Positions 1-8,299 of a stretch of DNA of 64,000 nt are shown piece by piece (positions within the stretch are counted from its first letter, which is position 1; each line of letters opens with the position of its first letter). The translations under genes were made by a program, and so were the position numbers. The notes beneath the pieces were generated by a model, which saw only the letters and a list, made by a program, of their open reading frames with translations, made no database searches and was not told the DNA's origin. The stretch is from positions 62,001 to 126,000 of the forward strand of contig NZ_SZUU01000004.1 in the NCBI RefSeq assembly GCF_019583405.1. The letters run 5' to 3'. The DNA comes from Bacteroides fragilis. GTDB taxonomy: Bacteria; Bacteroidota; Bacteroidia; Bacteroidales; Bacteroidaceae.

Positions 1-2
1 GC

Positions 3-71
3 ATCTTGGTGTTGGGGCTATTATACTTCCTATTTATGAAGAGATTCTTCTATTTACATAAATCAAATTAA
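3..71 (+). CDS. 3' end of an upstream membrane protein (partial)
   Basis: The window opens inside an open frame that stops at 69-71, seven bases before the next start codon. The visible tail (ILVLGLLYFLF, then a basic MKRFFYLHKSN end) looks like a last membrane helix with a positive cytoplasmic tail. A second frame (2-61, ending EEILLFT) is also open over the same bases, so the choice rests only on the membrane-like composition. Confidence 0.3.
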   Translation: MLVLGLLYFLFMKRFFYLHKSN

Positions 72-77
72 TTACTC

Positions 78-662
78 ATGGAAAACTTAACAGAGAATGA
101 TTTTCAACGTGTGGCAGATTGGCTTGGCGTTGAAATGGCAGTGGTAAAAGCCGTACAGACAGTTGAAACCGGTGGTCGTGGGGGCTTTGTGGCTCCGGGG
201 CGACCGGTGATTTTATTCGAAGGACACATCTTTTGGCGTGAACTCAAGAAGCAGGGGCTTGATCCGGAGAAATATGTTGCGGGCAATGAAAATATTCTTT
301 ATCCTAAATGGGAGAAGGGGCATTATTATGGAGGGATAAGAGAGTATGAACGTCTGGAAAAGGCCCGGAAAATACATAAAGAAGCTGCTGACGCTTCCAC
401 TTCATGGGGAATGTTTCAGGTGATGGGCTTTAACTATGTGATGTGTGGGTATGGCAGTGTAGATGAAATGGTGAAAGATATGTGTACCGGAGAAGATAAG
501 CAACTGGAGGCATTTGCGAGGTTCATTAAACTTGCTGGGTTACGGCCCAATCTGGAGCGGAAAGACTGGACCGGTTTTGCCAAAAGATATAATGGTTCCG
601 GATATGCTCAGAATCAGTACGATAAAAAATTAGAAGAGGCTTATCGGAGATTTACGAAGTAG
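78..662 (+). CDS. N-acetylmuramidase family protein (DUF3380-type)
   Basis: A 194-residue protein resembling the endolysin-like N-acetylmuramidases of the DUF3380 family, which cleave the glycan backbone of peptidoglycan. Family features are VETGGRGGF near residues 29-37, where Glu30 is the likely catalytic acid, then LFEGHIFW (46-53), a conserved YGGIREYERL stretch (84-93) and STSWGMFQVMGFNY (107-120). There is no signal peptide, as in phage endolysins, so substrate access would need lysis or another export route. It precedes an HU-like gene and a smalltalk peptide; these three often occur together in Bacteroides (recalled, not searched). A terminator follows directly, so it is probably a separate transcript from the HU gene. 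Confidence 0.85.
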   Translation: MENLTENDFQRVADWLGVEMAVVKAVQTVETGGRGGFVAPGRPVILFEGHIFWRELKKQGLDPEKYVAGNENILYPKWEKGHYYGGIREYERLEKARKIHKEAADASTSWGMFQVMGFNYVMCGYGSVDEMVKDMCTGEDKQLEAFARFIKLAGLRPNLERKDWTGFAKRYNGSGYAQNQYDKKLEEAYRRFTK

Positions 663-673
663 AAAAGAGATAT

Positions 674-702
674 ACCCGGTTTTCGGGTGTAGATTTTTGT
701 TT
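674..702 (+). terminator. Intrinsic terminator after the muramidase gene
   Basis: A 5-bp stem, ACCCG (674-678) with CGGGT (684-688), is followed by a T-rich tract (ATTTTTGTTT). It lies 12 bases after the muramidase stop codon. Confidence 0.55.
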
Positions 703-703
703 C

Positions 704-743
704 GTCCCCAGCTTTATACCATATCGGGTATAAATCTGGGGAC
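704..743. repeat. Near-perfect 17-bp inverted repeat
   Basis: Arms GTCCCCAGCTTTATACC (704-720) and GGTATAAATCTGGGGAC (727-743) match at 16 of 17 positions around a 6-base loop. No T-run follows, so it is not an obvious terminator. It could be a protein-binding dyad, an RNA processing hairpin or a relic of a mobile unit. Confidence 0.7.
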
Positions 744-887
744 ATTCCGTTAAACGGATATAATATGAATAATCGAACCATAGCAGAGTATGTGAAGTAG
801 ATGTATGAGAAAGAATTAAGTAATGACTCTGATAATGTGATGATTATAACTTGTTCTGTATAACTTGATCCGGACGCCTCATTTTCC

Positions 888-918
888 TTTGTCATCTTCC
901 TGCAAATGTCCACCTTTG
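888..918 (+). promoter_or_regulatory. Promoter of the HU-like gene
   Basis: TTTG (888-891) is followed after 19 bp by CACCTTTG (911-918), one mismatch from the Bacteroides -7 consensus TAnnTTTG. The start site would fall near 924, giving a leader of about 60 bases with an AAAGGAGA ribosome-binding-like stretch before the ATG at 985. Confidence 0.5.
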
Positions 919-984
919 CAATGTTGATCAACGCAATGTGAATAAAATCAGTGGTAATAACATTAAAAAAAGGAGATTAGGAAT

Positions 985-1464
985 ATGGCATTATTTTATA
1001 AAGCAGTAAAATCGACTATGGCAACTAAGTCCGGTGATAAGAAATGGCACTTGAATTTGGTGAAGGTAGGCAAGATGGTATCTACTCAGCAATTGGCTGA
1101 AATGATTGCGGAAAAGTCGTCGTTGACTCCGGGTGATGTGCATAATGTGGTTCGGAACTTGATGACAGCGATGCGTAGTGCACTGCTGGACAGTAAGACG
1201 GTACGTCTGGACGGATTGGGTACTTTTACGATGAAAGCGCGTACACGGGGAAGGGGAGTGGACAAAGAGGAAGAGGTGAATCCGAATCAGGTGGCAGCCC
1301 TTCTTTGTCATTTTACTCCTCAATATACTCGTCCTGCGGCTATCGGTACTACCCGGGCTTTGTTTCAGGGTGTTGAGTTTCAGAAGGCGAGTGGGATCGG
1401 TGCTTCGGGCAATAATGGCTCCGGAGGTGGTGATGGAGACATAGTGGATGATCCGACTGCGTAA
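985..1464 (+). CDS. HU family DNA-binding protein (HU-HIG type)
   Basis: A 159-residue member of the long Bacteroidetes branch of HU-like nucleoid proteins. The N-terminus MALFYKAVKS is typical of this branch. The HU fold covers roughly residues 1-125, with the central helices around STQQLAEMIAEKSSLTPGDV and the DNA-arm region around VRLDGLGTFTMKARTRGRG. The C-terminal tail is flexible, rich in Gly and Ser and ends acidic (GSGGGDGDIVDDPTA). Such proteins bend or coat DNA; a specific target cannot be read from sequence. The smalltalk peptide gene follows after 21 bases and is probably co-transcribed. Confidence 0.88.
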   Translation: MALFYKAVKSTMATKSGDKKWHLNLVKVGKMVSTQQLAEMIAEKSSLTPGDVHNVVRNLMTAMRSALLDSKTVRLDGLGTFTMKARTRGRGVDKEEEVNPNQVAALLCHFTPQYTRPAAIGTTRALFQGVEFQKASGIGASGNNGSGGGDGDIVDDPTA

Positions 1465-1485
1465 TAAGTTTAATCAGATAAATAT

Positions 1486-1578
1486 ATGAAGAAGAATAGC
1501 TGGAATATCCTTTTAAAGGTGATCATAGCTGTGGCAAGCGCCATTGCCGGAGTGATAGGAGGGCAGGGACTGCTCTGA
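1486..1578 (+). CDS. Smalltalk protein (30-residue membrane peptide)
   Basis: A 30-codon ORF beginning MKKNSWNILLKVIIAVAS and ending VIGGQGLL. The pattern of a short MKKN-W head, a single hydrophobic helix (about residues 8-24) and a small Gly-rich tail matches the tiny Bacteroidales family annotated as 'smalltalk protein', usually found beside HU-like proteins and peptidoglycan hydrolases. Function is unknown. It starts 21 bases after the HU-like gene and is followed by a strong terminator, which supports a two-gene HU-smalltalk transcript. Confidence 0.75.
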   Translation: MKKNSWNILLKVIIAVASAIAGVIGGQGLL

Positions 1579-1605
1579 TAACTGACCGATCGTTTCGGTT
1601 GAAAA

Positions 1606-1651
1606 AATAAATGCCGGTATCTGTTCGGAAGAATGGGTACCGGCATTTATT
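1606..1651 (+). terminator. Terminator of the HU-smalltalk unit
   Basis: A perfect 14-bp stem: AATAAATGCCGGTA (1606-1619) with TACCGGCATTTATT (1638-1651). The AT-rich outer part supplies the U-rich 3' side. Confidence 0.8.
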
Positions 1652-1725
1652 ATTATGGTTAGCAAAACCGATAATTAAGAATAATCTTGTATATTTGTGA
1701 GTGAAACGATTAATAGAAATGCGTT

Positions 1726-3273
1726 ATGGCTAAACTTTACCCGATTGGGATACAGAACTTTGAAAGTTTGCGAGATGATAATTACTTTTATATTGATAAA
1801 ACGAAGTTAATCTATAAACTTGCGAATACGGGGCGATATTATTTCCTGAGCCGTCCCCGTCGCTTTGGCAAGAGTCTGCTGATATCTACTCTTGAAGCTT
1901 ATTTTCAGGGGAAGAAAGACTTGTTTCGTGGATTGGCTATGGAGAGATTGGAGAAAGACTGGATAAAATATCCGATTTTGCATCTGGATCTGAACACGGA
2001 AAAGTATGATACGCCCGAAAGCCTGGATCGGATATTGAACGATACGTTGGCCAAATGGGAAATGATGTACGGGACTGCTCCTTCTGAAACTTCTATTCCT
2101 CTGCGTTTCAAGGGTATTGTGCAGCGTGCTTGTGAACAGTCGGGGCAGCGGGTGGTGATTTTGATTGATGAATATGATAAACCGATGTTGCAGGCTATCG
2201 GTAATGAGGAGTTGGGAGAGAAGTATCGTGATACACTGAAAGGTTTTTATTCTGTGCTGAAAACGATGGATGGGTATATCCGCTTTGCCCTTTTGACGGG
2301 AGTTACCAAGTTTGGTAAGGTAAGTGTGTTTAGTGACCTGAATAATCTGAACGATATCTCCATGGACGAACCTTATGTGGAGTTGTGTGGAATTACAGAA
2401 AAGGAAATTCATCATTATCTGGAACCGGAAATTCGTCAGTTGGCGAAATATCAAAAGATGTCGTACGAAGATGCTTGCCGGGAGCTAAAGGAACGGTATG
2501 ATGGTTATCATTTCACGGAAAATTCTATCGGTTTATATAATCCGTTCAGTATACTGAATACTTTTTATAAGATGAAGTTTGGTAGTTACTGGTTCGAAAC
2601 AGGTACTCCGTCTTATTTGGTAAAACTTTTACTGCGTGATAAATATGACTTGCAACAGCTGGCGCACGATGAGGCGACATCGGATATGCTGAATTGCATA
2701 GATTCTACTTCGAAGAATCCTCTGCCGGTGATTTATCAGAGTGGCTATCTGACGATAAAAGGGTATGATGAACGTTTTGATATCTACCATCTGGGATTTC
2801 CCAATCGGGAAGTAGAGGAAGGATTTATCAGATATTTACTTCCTTTTTATGCAAATATTGATAAAGGACAAACAGGGTTTCATATAACCAGGTTCGTTTC
2901 TGAAGTGGAACAGGGAGATTGTGATGCTTTCTTTCGCCGTCTGCAAAGTTTCTTCGCCGATACTCCTTATGAACTGGTACGTGACTTGGAGTTGCATTAT
3001 CAGAATGTTCTTTTTATTGTTTATAAGTTACTTGGCTTTTATGTCCAGGCGGAGTATCATACTTCTAACGGGCGCATCGATATGGTTTTGAAGACAGAAC
3101 GATACATTTATGTGATGGAGTTCAAATTTGACGGGAGTGCGGAAGAGGCTTTGAAACAGATAGAAGAAAAGGAATATGCCGCTCCGTTTGCCAATGATTC
3201 CCGCCAACTGATAAAGGCAGGAGGGAACTTTAGCTCGAAAACAAGGAATATTGATAGTTGGATCGTGGACTGA
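1726..3273 (+). CDS. AAA-ATPase-like protein with PD-(D/E)XK nuclease domain
   Basis: A 515-residue protein of the AAA-ATPase-like/DUF1703 type, which is found in many copies in Bacteroides. The N-terminal ATPase shows the SRPRRFGKSLL P-loop (about 42-52) and VVILIDEYDKPM (Walker B, about 143-154). The C-terminal part holds the PD-(D/E)XK nuclease signature, GRIDMVL followed by YVMEFKF (about 450-470), with Asp and Glu-x-Lys intact. A role in defence or mobile-element biology is often suggested but unproven. A TATATTTG -7 box (1690-1697) lies 29 bases upstream. It looks full length. Confidence 0.9.
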   Translation: MAKLYPIGIQNFESLRDDNYFYIDKTKLIYKLANTGRYYFLSRPRRFGKSLLISTLEAYFQGKKDLFRGLAMERLEKDWIKYPILHLDLNTEKYDTPESLDRILNDTLAKWEMMYGTAPSETSIPLRFKGIVQRACEQSGQRVVILIDEYDKPMLQAIGNEELGEKYRDTLKGFYSVLKTMDGYIRFALLTGVTKFGKVSVFSDLNNLNDISMDEPYVELCGITEKEIHHYLEPEIRQLAKYQKMSYEDACRELKERYDGYHFTENSIGLYNPFSILNTFYKMKFGSYWFETGTPSYLVKLLLRDKYDLQQLAHDEATSDMLNCIDSTSKNPLPVIYQSGYLTIKGYDERFDIYHLGFPNREVEEGFIRYLLPFYANIDKGQTGFHITRFVSEVEQGDCDAFFRRLQSFFADTPYELVRDLELHYQNVLFIVYKLLGFYVQAEYHTSNGRIDMVLKTERYIYVMEFKFDGSAEEALKQIEEKEYAAPFANDSRQLIKAGGNFSSKTRNIDSWIVD

Positions 3274-3502
3274 ATATAAAGAGAGATTCATCTGGTGGAT
3301 TATAAGCCGGCAAAATATGCTGACACTTTACTCTTTAGGACGGAAAACGACAACTCGGATTTATCCCAAGGAGAGAATTAATGTCATATAGGCATATCCT
3401 AATTATGAGAAATGGGTGCTTGATCAATCCAATCTTTCCTGGTTTGACGCGAGTGTGTCGGGGAACGTGAATAAGGAATTCTTATATTAAGGAGAAAAAT
3501 AA
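3274..3502. other. Intergenic region with possible coding debris
   Basis: No intact gene. Two short stretches read like eroded coding sequence in different frames: DYKPAKYADTLLFRTEND (from about 3299) and YPNYEKWVLDQSNLSWFDAS (about 3395-3460, continuing to a stop near 3490). This suggests a decayed gene tail, but the evidence is only amino-acid composition. Confidence 0.3.
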
Positions 3503-3537
3503 AATCCTCCGTAGATACCTTTTTTCTACGGAGGATT
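3503..3537. terminator. Bidirectional terminator
   Basis: A perfect 13-bp stem, AATCCTCCGTAGA (3503-3515) with TCTACGGAGGATT (3525-3537). T-rich sequence lies beyond it on both strands, so it can serve the convergent genes on either side. It sits just past the stop codon of the minus-strand thioesterase gene. Confidence 0.75.
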
Positions 3538-3539
3538 AT

Positions 3540-3974
3540 CTATTTTTTCTTTCTTAAGTCTCTTCCTTCGAACCGGCAGATTGCCTCTATCCATTCTTCG
3601 GTCAGTGGCTTGGATTCGTGTTTCTCCAGATCGAATGTCACCATGACCGAGCGACAGATGCATTTCACTTCCATTGTTTCGGTGTCGATGACCCGTTGCA
3701 GCAGATGAAAGCTTTTGGTTCCGATTTCGCAAACGGCGGTTTGTACGGCGATGTGGTCCGATGAAAAAATCTGTGCCAGAAAGTCGGCTTCAATGTGTAC
3801 GACTACAATGCCGTCTTTTTCCCAGTCGACTCCCGGGCATACAGAAGCGAAATATTCTGTTTTGCCGAGGTCGTAGAATGAAAAATAGACAGTGTTGTTG
3901 ACGTGTCCGAACTTGTCTACGTCATTGAATCGTAGTTGTATAGGTAAACTGTGATGAAATTCGATTTCTTCCAT
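3540..3974 (-). CDS. Acyl-CoA thioesterase (hotdog fold)
   Basis: A 144-residue single-domain protein of the 4-hydroxybenzoyl-CoA thioesterase/YbgC hotdog family. The diagnostic N-terminal segment RFNDVDKFGHVNNTVYFSF (about 15-33) contains the catalytic-site Asp and the HVNN turn. These enzymes hydrolyse short or medium acyl-CoA thioesters; the substrate cannot be predicted. It is divergent from the tsaC-like gene, and their promoters overlap in the roughly 80-bp gap. Confidence 0.85.
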   Translation of the reverse strand: MEEIEFHHSLPIQLRFNDVDKFGHVNNTVYFSFYDLGKTEYFASVCPGVDWEKDGIVVVHIEADFLAQIFSSDHIAVQTAVCEIGTKSFHLLQRVIDTETMEVKCICRSVMVTFDLEKHESKPLTEEWIEAICRFEGRDLRKKK

Positions 3975-3990
3975 TTGTTTTCTCTTAACC

Positions 3991-4038
3991 TTTGTTATTA
4001 TTGGGCAAAATTAGTATTTTTGCACGTTATTCTCACAA
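3991..4038. promoter_or_regulatory. Overlapping divergent promoters
   Basis: Plus strand: TTTG (3991-3994), 20 bp, TATTTTTG (4015-4022), driving the tsaC-like gene. Minus strand: TTG (complement of 4036-4038), 22 bp, TAATTTTG (complement of 4006-4013), driving the thioesterase gene. The two -7 boxes are one base apart, so the polymerases should compete. Confidence 0.65.
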
Positions 4039-4053
4039 GAAATAGATCAAGAA

Positions 4054-4617
4054 ATGATAGAAGACATTAAAAAAGCTTGTCAAGTGATGAGCGAAGGCGG
4101 GGTGATTCTCTATCCCACCGATACGGTTTGGGGAATTGGCTGTGATGCTACCAATGAAGACGCTGTGCGCCGGGTGTATGAGATAAAACGACGTGCTGAC
4201 AGTAAGGCGATGCTGGTATTGGTAGACTCGCCGGTGAAAGTGGAATTCTATGTGCAGGATGTTCCTTCGGTAGCTTGGGATTTGATTGAGGTTGCCGATA
4301 AGCCATTAACTATCATTTATTCCGGTGCCCGCAATCTGGCTTCAAATCTGCTTGCAGAGGATGGAAGCGTAGGCATCAGGGTGACAAACGAGGCGTTTTC
4401 CCGTCGTTTGTGCCAGCAGTTTCGCAAAGCGATTGTTTCGACATCTGCCAATGTCAGCGGACAGCCGGGAGCTGCCAATTTCAATGAAATCAGCGAAGAA
4501 ATAAAATCGTCGGTAGACTACATTGTCAATTTCCGGCAGGATGATATGAGCCGTCCTAAACCATCGAGTATCATTAAACTGGATAAAGGTGGAGTGATCA
4601 AGATTATTCGCGAATGA
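4054..4617 (+). CDS. tsaC: L-threonylcarbamoyladenylate synthase (YrdC/Sua5 family)
   Basis: A 187-residue YrdC-domain protein. The family makes threonylcarbamoyl-AMP from Thr, bicarbonate and ATP, the first step of t6A37 tRNA modification. Typical segments are GGVILYPTDTVWGIGCDA (about 15-32), YEIKRRADSKAMLVLV (lysine-rich nucleotide site) and STSANVSGQPG (about 130-140). It is the short form without a Sua5 domain. The ClC gene overlaps its stop codon (ATGATGG), implying translational coupling. Confidence 0.92.
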   Translation: MIEDIKKACQVMSEGGVILYPTDTVWGIGCDATNEDAVRRVYEIKRRADSKAMLVLVDSPVKVEFYVQDVPSVAWDLIEVADKPLTIIYSGARNLASNLLAEDGSVGIRVTNEAFSRRLCQQFRKAIVSTSANVSGQPGAANFNEISEEIKSSVDYIVNFRQDDMSRPKPSSIIKLDKGGVIKIIRE

Positions 4618-6407
4618 TGGAAAAAGAAAAGATAAGTTTATTACAGCGCTTTATTATCTGGCGCGAGAATAAAATCAAAGAAAAGCAGTTTATTCTCATT
4701 TTAAGTTTTCTGGTTGGTATTTTTACTGCCATTGCTGCACTGCTCCTAAAATTCTTTATTCATACGATACAGAATTTCCTGACAGACAACTTTAATACGA
4801 CGGAGGCCAACTACTTGTATCTGGTTTATCCGGTGGTCGGTATTTTTCTTGCCGGATGGTTTGTACGCAATATCGTAAAGGATGATATCAGCCATGGAGT
4901 CACGAAGATTCTTTATGCTATTTCGAGGAGGCAGGGGCGTATCAAAAGACATAATATCTGGTCGTCTACCATTGCCAGTGCCATTACCATCGGTTTTGGC
5001 GGATCGGTAGGAGCCGAGGCCCCTATTGTACTTACTGGATCGGCTATCGGATCGAATTTGGGAAGTATGTTCAAGATGGAACACCGTACGTTGATGTTGC
5101 TGGTAGGCTGTGGGGCGGCGGGTGCCATCGGAGGTATTTTTAAAGCGCCTATTGCCGGACTGGTGTTTACGCTGGAAGTACTGATGATCGATCTTACCAT
5201 GTCGTCTTTATTACCATTGCTGATTTCGGCTGTCACAGCTGCCACTGTTTCGTATATTACGACCGGACAGGAGGCTATGTTTAAATTTCATCTGGATCAG
5301 CCTTTTGAATTGGAGCGTATTCCTTATGTGATTCTTTTGGGAATCTTTTGTGGGTTGGTATCGCTTTATTTCACTCGTGCTATGAACTCTGTGGAAGGAG
5401 TATTTGGCAAACTCTCCAATCCGTATAAGAAGTTGGCATTGGGTGGTGTGATGCTCAGTGTACTCATCTTTCTTTTTCCGCCTCTTTACGGTGAAGGTTA
5501 CGATACGATTGAATTATTGCTGAACGGTGCGAGTAATGCCGATTGGGATACGGTATTGAATAACTCCTTGTTCTATGGATATGGCAATCTGCTGTTGGTC
5601 TATCTGGTGCTGATCATTCTGTTGAAAGTCTTTGCGTCGAGTGCGACTAATGGTGGAGGCGGATGTGGTGGTATTTTTGCTCCTTCGTTGTATCTGGGAT
5701 GTATTGCCGGTTTTGTTTTCTCCCACTTTAGCAATGATTTTGATTTTACTTCGACTTTGCCGGAAAAGAACTTTGCTCTAATGGGAATGGCAGGAGTCAT
5801 GAGTGGGGTCATGCATGCCCCTCTGACGGGAGTATTCCTGATTGCCGAGCTAACGGGTGGATACGACCTCTTCCTGCCTCTGATGATTGTTTCGGTCAGT
5901 TCGTATCTGACAATCATCGTGTTTGAACCGCATAGTATCTACTCTATGCGTTTGGCTAAAAAGGGACAGTTGCTGACCCATCACAAAGATAAAGCTGTAT
6001 TGACACTGATGAAAGTTGAAAATGTGGTTGAAACTGACTTTGTCAGCGTGCGTCCGGAAATGGATCTGGGTGAATTGGTGAAGGCGATTTCGACTTCGCA
6101 TCGTAATATGTTTCCTGTGACGGACAAAGACGGGGTTCTGCTGGGCGTCGTGCTGCTGGACGATATCCGGAACATCATGTTCCGTCAGGAACTTTATCAT
6201 CGTTTTACCGTTAGTAAACTGATGACCTCGGTCCCTGCCCGTCTGTATGATACAGATAGCATGGAACAGGTGATGCAGACTTTTGACGATACAAAAGCGT
6301 GGAACTTACCGGTAGTCAACGAAGAGGGAAAATATCTGGGATTTGTATCCAAATCTAAGATATTTAATTCGTATCGCCAGGTATTGGTACATTTCTCGGA
6401 AGATTGA
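4614..6407 (+). CDS. ClC-family chloride channel/antiporter with CBS domains
   Basis: A 597-residue protein with a ClC core of many membrane helices (about 25-440) and two C-terminal CBS domains (about 455-590). Selectivity motifs are recognisable: GFGGSVGAEAPI (about 128-139), whose Glu corresponds to the gating glutamate of proton-coupled ClC antiporters, and GGIFAPSLYLG (about 350-360). The family moves chloride or other anions, often in exchange for protons. CBS pairs commonly bind adenine nucleotides, so nucleotide control is possible. The start overlaps the tsaC stop; a second ATG lies one codon downstream. Confidence 0.93.
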   Translation: MMEKEKISLLQRFIIWRENKIKEKQFILILSFLVGIFTAIAALLLKFFIHTIQNFLTDNFNTTEANYLYLVYPVVGIFLAGWFVRNIVKDDISHGVTKILYAISRRQGRIKRHNIWSSTIASAITIGFGGSVGAEAPIVLTGSAIGSNLGSMFKMEHRTLMLLVGCGAAGAIGGIFKAPIAGLVFTLEVLMIDLTMSSLLPLLISAVTAATVSYITTGQEAMFKFHLDQPFELERIPYVILLGIFCGLVSLYFTRAMNSVEGVFGKLSNPYKKLALGGVMLSVLIFLFPPLYGEGYDTIELLLNGASNADWDTVLNNSLFYGYGNLLLVYLVLIILLKVFASSATNGGGGCGGIFAPSLYLGCIAGFVFSHFSNDFDFTSTLPEKNFALMGMAGVMSGVMHAPLTGVFLIAELTGGYDLFLPLMIVSVSSYLTIIVFEPHSIYSMRLAKKGQLLTHHKDKAVLTLMKVENVVETDFVSVRPEMDLGELVKAISTSHRNMFPVTDKDGVLLGVVLLDDIRNIMFRQELYHRFTVSKLMTSVPARLYDTDSMEQVMQTFDDTKAWNLPVVNEEGKYLGFVSKSKIFNSYRQVLVHFSED

Positions 6408-6425
6408 CGGAACGGCGATGCCCGT

Positions 6426-6464
6426 AAGTAACGGATAGTGTACTTTGGAGGCGATTCGTTACTT
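6426..6464 (+). other. Hairpin in the clc-fmt gap
   Basis: AAGTAACG (6426-6433) and CGTTACTT (6457-6464) form a perfect 8-bp stem around a 23-base loop. A TACTTTG element at 6441-6447, close to a -7 box, lies in the loop. It may be a weak terminator or an operator around an fmt promoter. Confidence 0.35.
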
Positions 6465-6501
6465 TCGTAATCTGCAGTGTGAAACTCATAACTTATAAAT
6501 T

Positions 6502-7476
6502 ATGAAGAAAGAAGATTTAAGGATTGTATATATGGGGACTCCGGACTTTGCCGTGGAGGCCCTGCGATGTCTGGTTGAAGGCGGTTATAATGTGGTTGGA
6601 GTGATTACGATGCCCGATAAACCTGCCGGTCGCGGACATAAAATTCAGTATTCTCCGGTAAAGCAATATGCACTGGATCATCAACTGCCTTTGCTGCAAC
6701 CGGAAAAACTGAAAGATGAAGAATTTATTCAGGCATTACGTGAGTGGAAAGCTGATCTACAGATTGTTGTAGCTTTTCGTATGTTGCCTGAAGTGGTGTG
6801 GAATATGCCACGTCTGGGAACTTTTAATCTCCATGCTTCTCTGCTTCCGCAATACCGTGGAGCAGCGCCTATAAACTGGGCAGTGATCAACGGAGACACC
6901 GAAACAGGTATTACTACTTTTTTCCTGAAACATGAAATAGATACGGGAGAAGTAATCCAGCAAGTACGTATTCCCATTGCCGATACGGACAATGTAGAGA
7001 TTGTGCATGACAAGTTGATGCATTTGGGCGGTCGGTTGGTTATAGAAACTGTAGACGCTATTCTGGAGGGAAAGGTGAAATCAATTCCTCAGGAAGAAAT
7101 GGCAGTGGCAGGCGAACTTCGTCCGGCTCCGAAGATTTTTAAAGAGACCTGCCGGATTGACTGGAGTCAGCCGGTGAAACGGGTTTATGATTTTATTCGT
7201 GGGCTTTCGCCTTATCCGGCTGCATGGAGTGAGTTGGTGAATCCGGAAGGGGAAGCGGTTGTCGTGAAAATCTTTGAGAGTGAGAAGTTGCCAAAGATGC
7301 ATACGCTGGCTCCCGGAAGCATTGTTACTGATGGAAAAAACTTTCTGAGAGTGGCTGTGCCGGATGGATTTGTAAATGTCCTTTCGTTGCAGTTGCCAGG
7401 TAAAAAGAGACTGAGGACAGATGAACTTTTACGTGGATTCCATCTGACTGAAGCATTTAAGATGAAGGCTGAGTAA
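6502..7476 (+). CDS. fmt: Methionyl-tRNA formyltransferase
   Basis: A 324-residue enzyme that formylates initiator Met-tRNA with 10-formyl-THF. The N-terminal Rossmann-like domain starts at IVYMGTPDFAVEAL. The catalytic loop region FNLHASLLPQYRGAAPINWA (about 108-127) carries the conserved His and the SLLPxYRG binding motif, and GDTETGIT follows with the catalytic Asp. The C-terminal OB-like domain (about 210-315) is present, so the protein is full length. Confidence 0.96.
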   Translation: MKKEDLRIVYMGTPDFAVEALRCLVEGGYNVVGVITMPDKPAGRGHKIQYSPVKQYALDHQLPLLQPEKLKDEEFIQALREWKADLQIVVAFRMLPEVVWNMPRLGTFNLHASLLPQYRGAAPINWAVINGDTETGITTFFLKHEIDTGEVIQQVRIPIADTDNVEIVHDKLMHLGGRLVIETVDAILEGKVKSIPQEEMAVAGELRPAPKIFKETCRIDWSQPVKRVYDFIRGLSPYPAAWSELVNPEGEAVVVKIFESEKLPKMHTLAPGSIVTDGKNFLRVAVPDGFVNVLSLQLPGKKRLRTDELLRGFHLTEAFKMKAE

Positions 7477-7639
7477 TGACAGATTGTGCATTATCCTTTT
7501 GGGATATGAGCCGATCCCGTTGATTATAATTATGAAATTGAAATAGCAGAAAAAGAATTTCTGCCAAATAAATTGTTATTGAGGGGGAGCCCTGATGTTT
7601 TTTTGTTAATTTTGTGCTATTATTTTAAGAATGATGAAT

Positions 7640-8290
7640 ATGAAACCAATTATATCCCCTTCTATCCTTTCTGCAGATTTCGCATATCTGGCAAAGGACA
7701 TTGAGATGATCAACCGTAGTGAAGCAGACTGGGTGCACATTGATATTATGGACGGAGTATTTGTGCCGAACATATCTTTTGGCTTTCCGGTACTGAAATA
7801 TGTAGCTAAGTTAACTTCAAAGCCGTTGGATGTACATCTGATGATAGTCAATCCGGAAAAGTTTATTCCTGAAGTGAAGGCATTGGGTGCCCACATCATG
7901 AATGTGCATTACGAGGCATGTCCCCACTTACACCGGGTCGTGCAACAGATTCGTGAAGCAGGTATGCAACCGGCGGTCACTATCAATCCAGCCACTCCGA
8001 TAGCCCTGTTGCAGGATATTATCCGGGATGTATATATGGTGCTGGTTATGAGTGTGAATCCCGGATTTGGCGGACAAAAATTTATTGAACATTCGGTAGA
8101 GAAAGTGAAAGAGCTTCGTGAACTGATTGAGCGTACCGGATCTAAAGCACTGATCGAAGTAGATGGAGGAGTAAATCTGGAAACAGGTGTCCGTCTGATA
8201 GCTGCCGGGGCAGATGCACTGGTGGCAGGAAATGCTATTTTTGCTGCTGAGAACCCGGAGGGAATGATTCACGCCATGAAAGAGCTGTAG
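7640..8290 (+). CDS. rpe: Ribulose-phosphate 3-epimerase
   Basis: A TIM-barrel enzyme interconverting ribulose-5-P and xylulose-5-P in the pentose phosphate pathway. Signature segments are ISPSILSADF, WVHIDIMDGVFVPNISFG (metal-binding His and Asp), DVHLM, SVNPGFGGQKF (phosphate loop) and EVDGGVN. I chose the third in-frame ATG (MKPIISPS, 216 residues), which matches the usual start; two ATGs lie 6 and 9 bases upstream. A TAATTTTG -7 box is at 7607-7614. The ComEC gene begins 9 bases after the stop. Confidence 0.95.
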   Translation: MKPIISPSILSADFAYLAKDIEMINRSEADWVHIDIMDGVFVPNISFGFPVLKYVAKLTSKPLDVHLMIVNPEKFIPEVKALGAHIMNVHYEACPHLHRVVQQIREAGMQPAVTINPATPIALLQDIIRDVYMVLVMSVNPGFGGQKFIEHSVEKVKELRELIERTGSKALIEVDGGVNLETGVRLIAAGADALVAGNAIFAAENPEGMIHAMKEL

Positions 8291-8299
8291 AGCCGTCTT

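Noticed and set aside
704..743. Invertible-promoter repeat
   Set aside because: The loop between the arms is only 6 bases, so no segment could be flipped.
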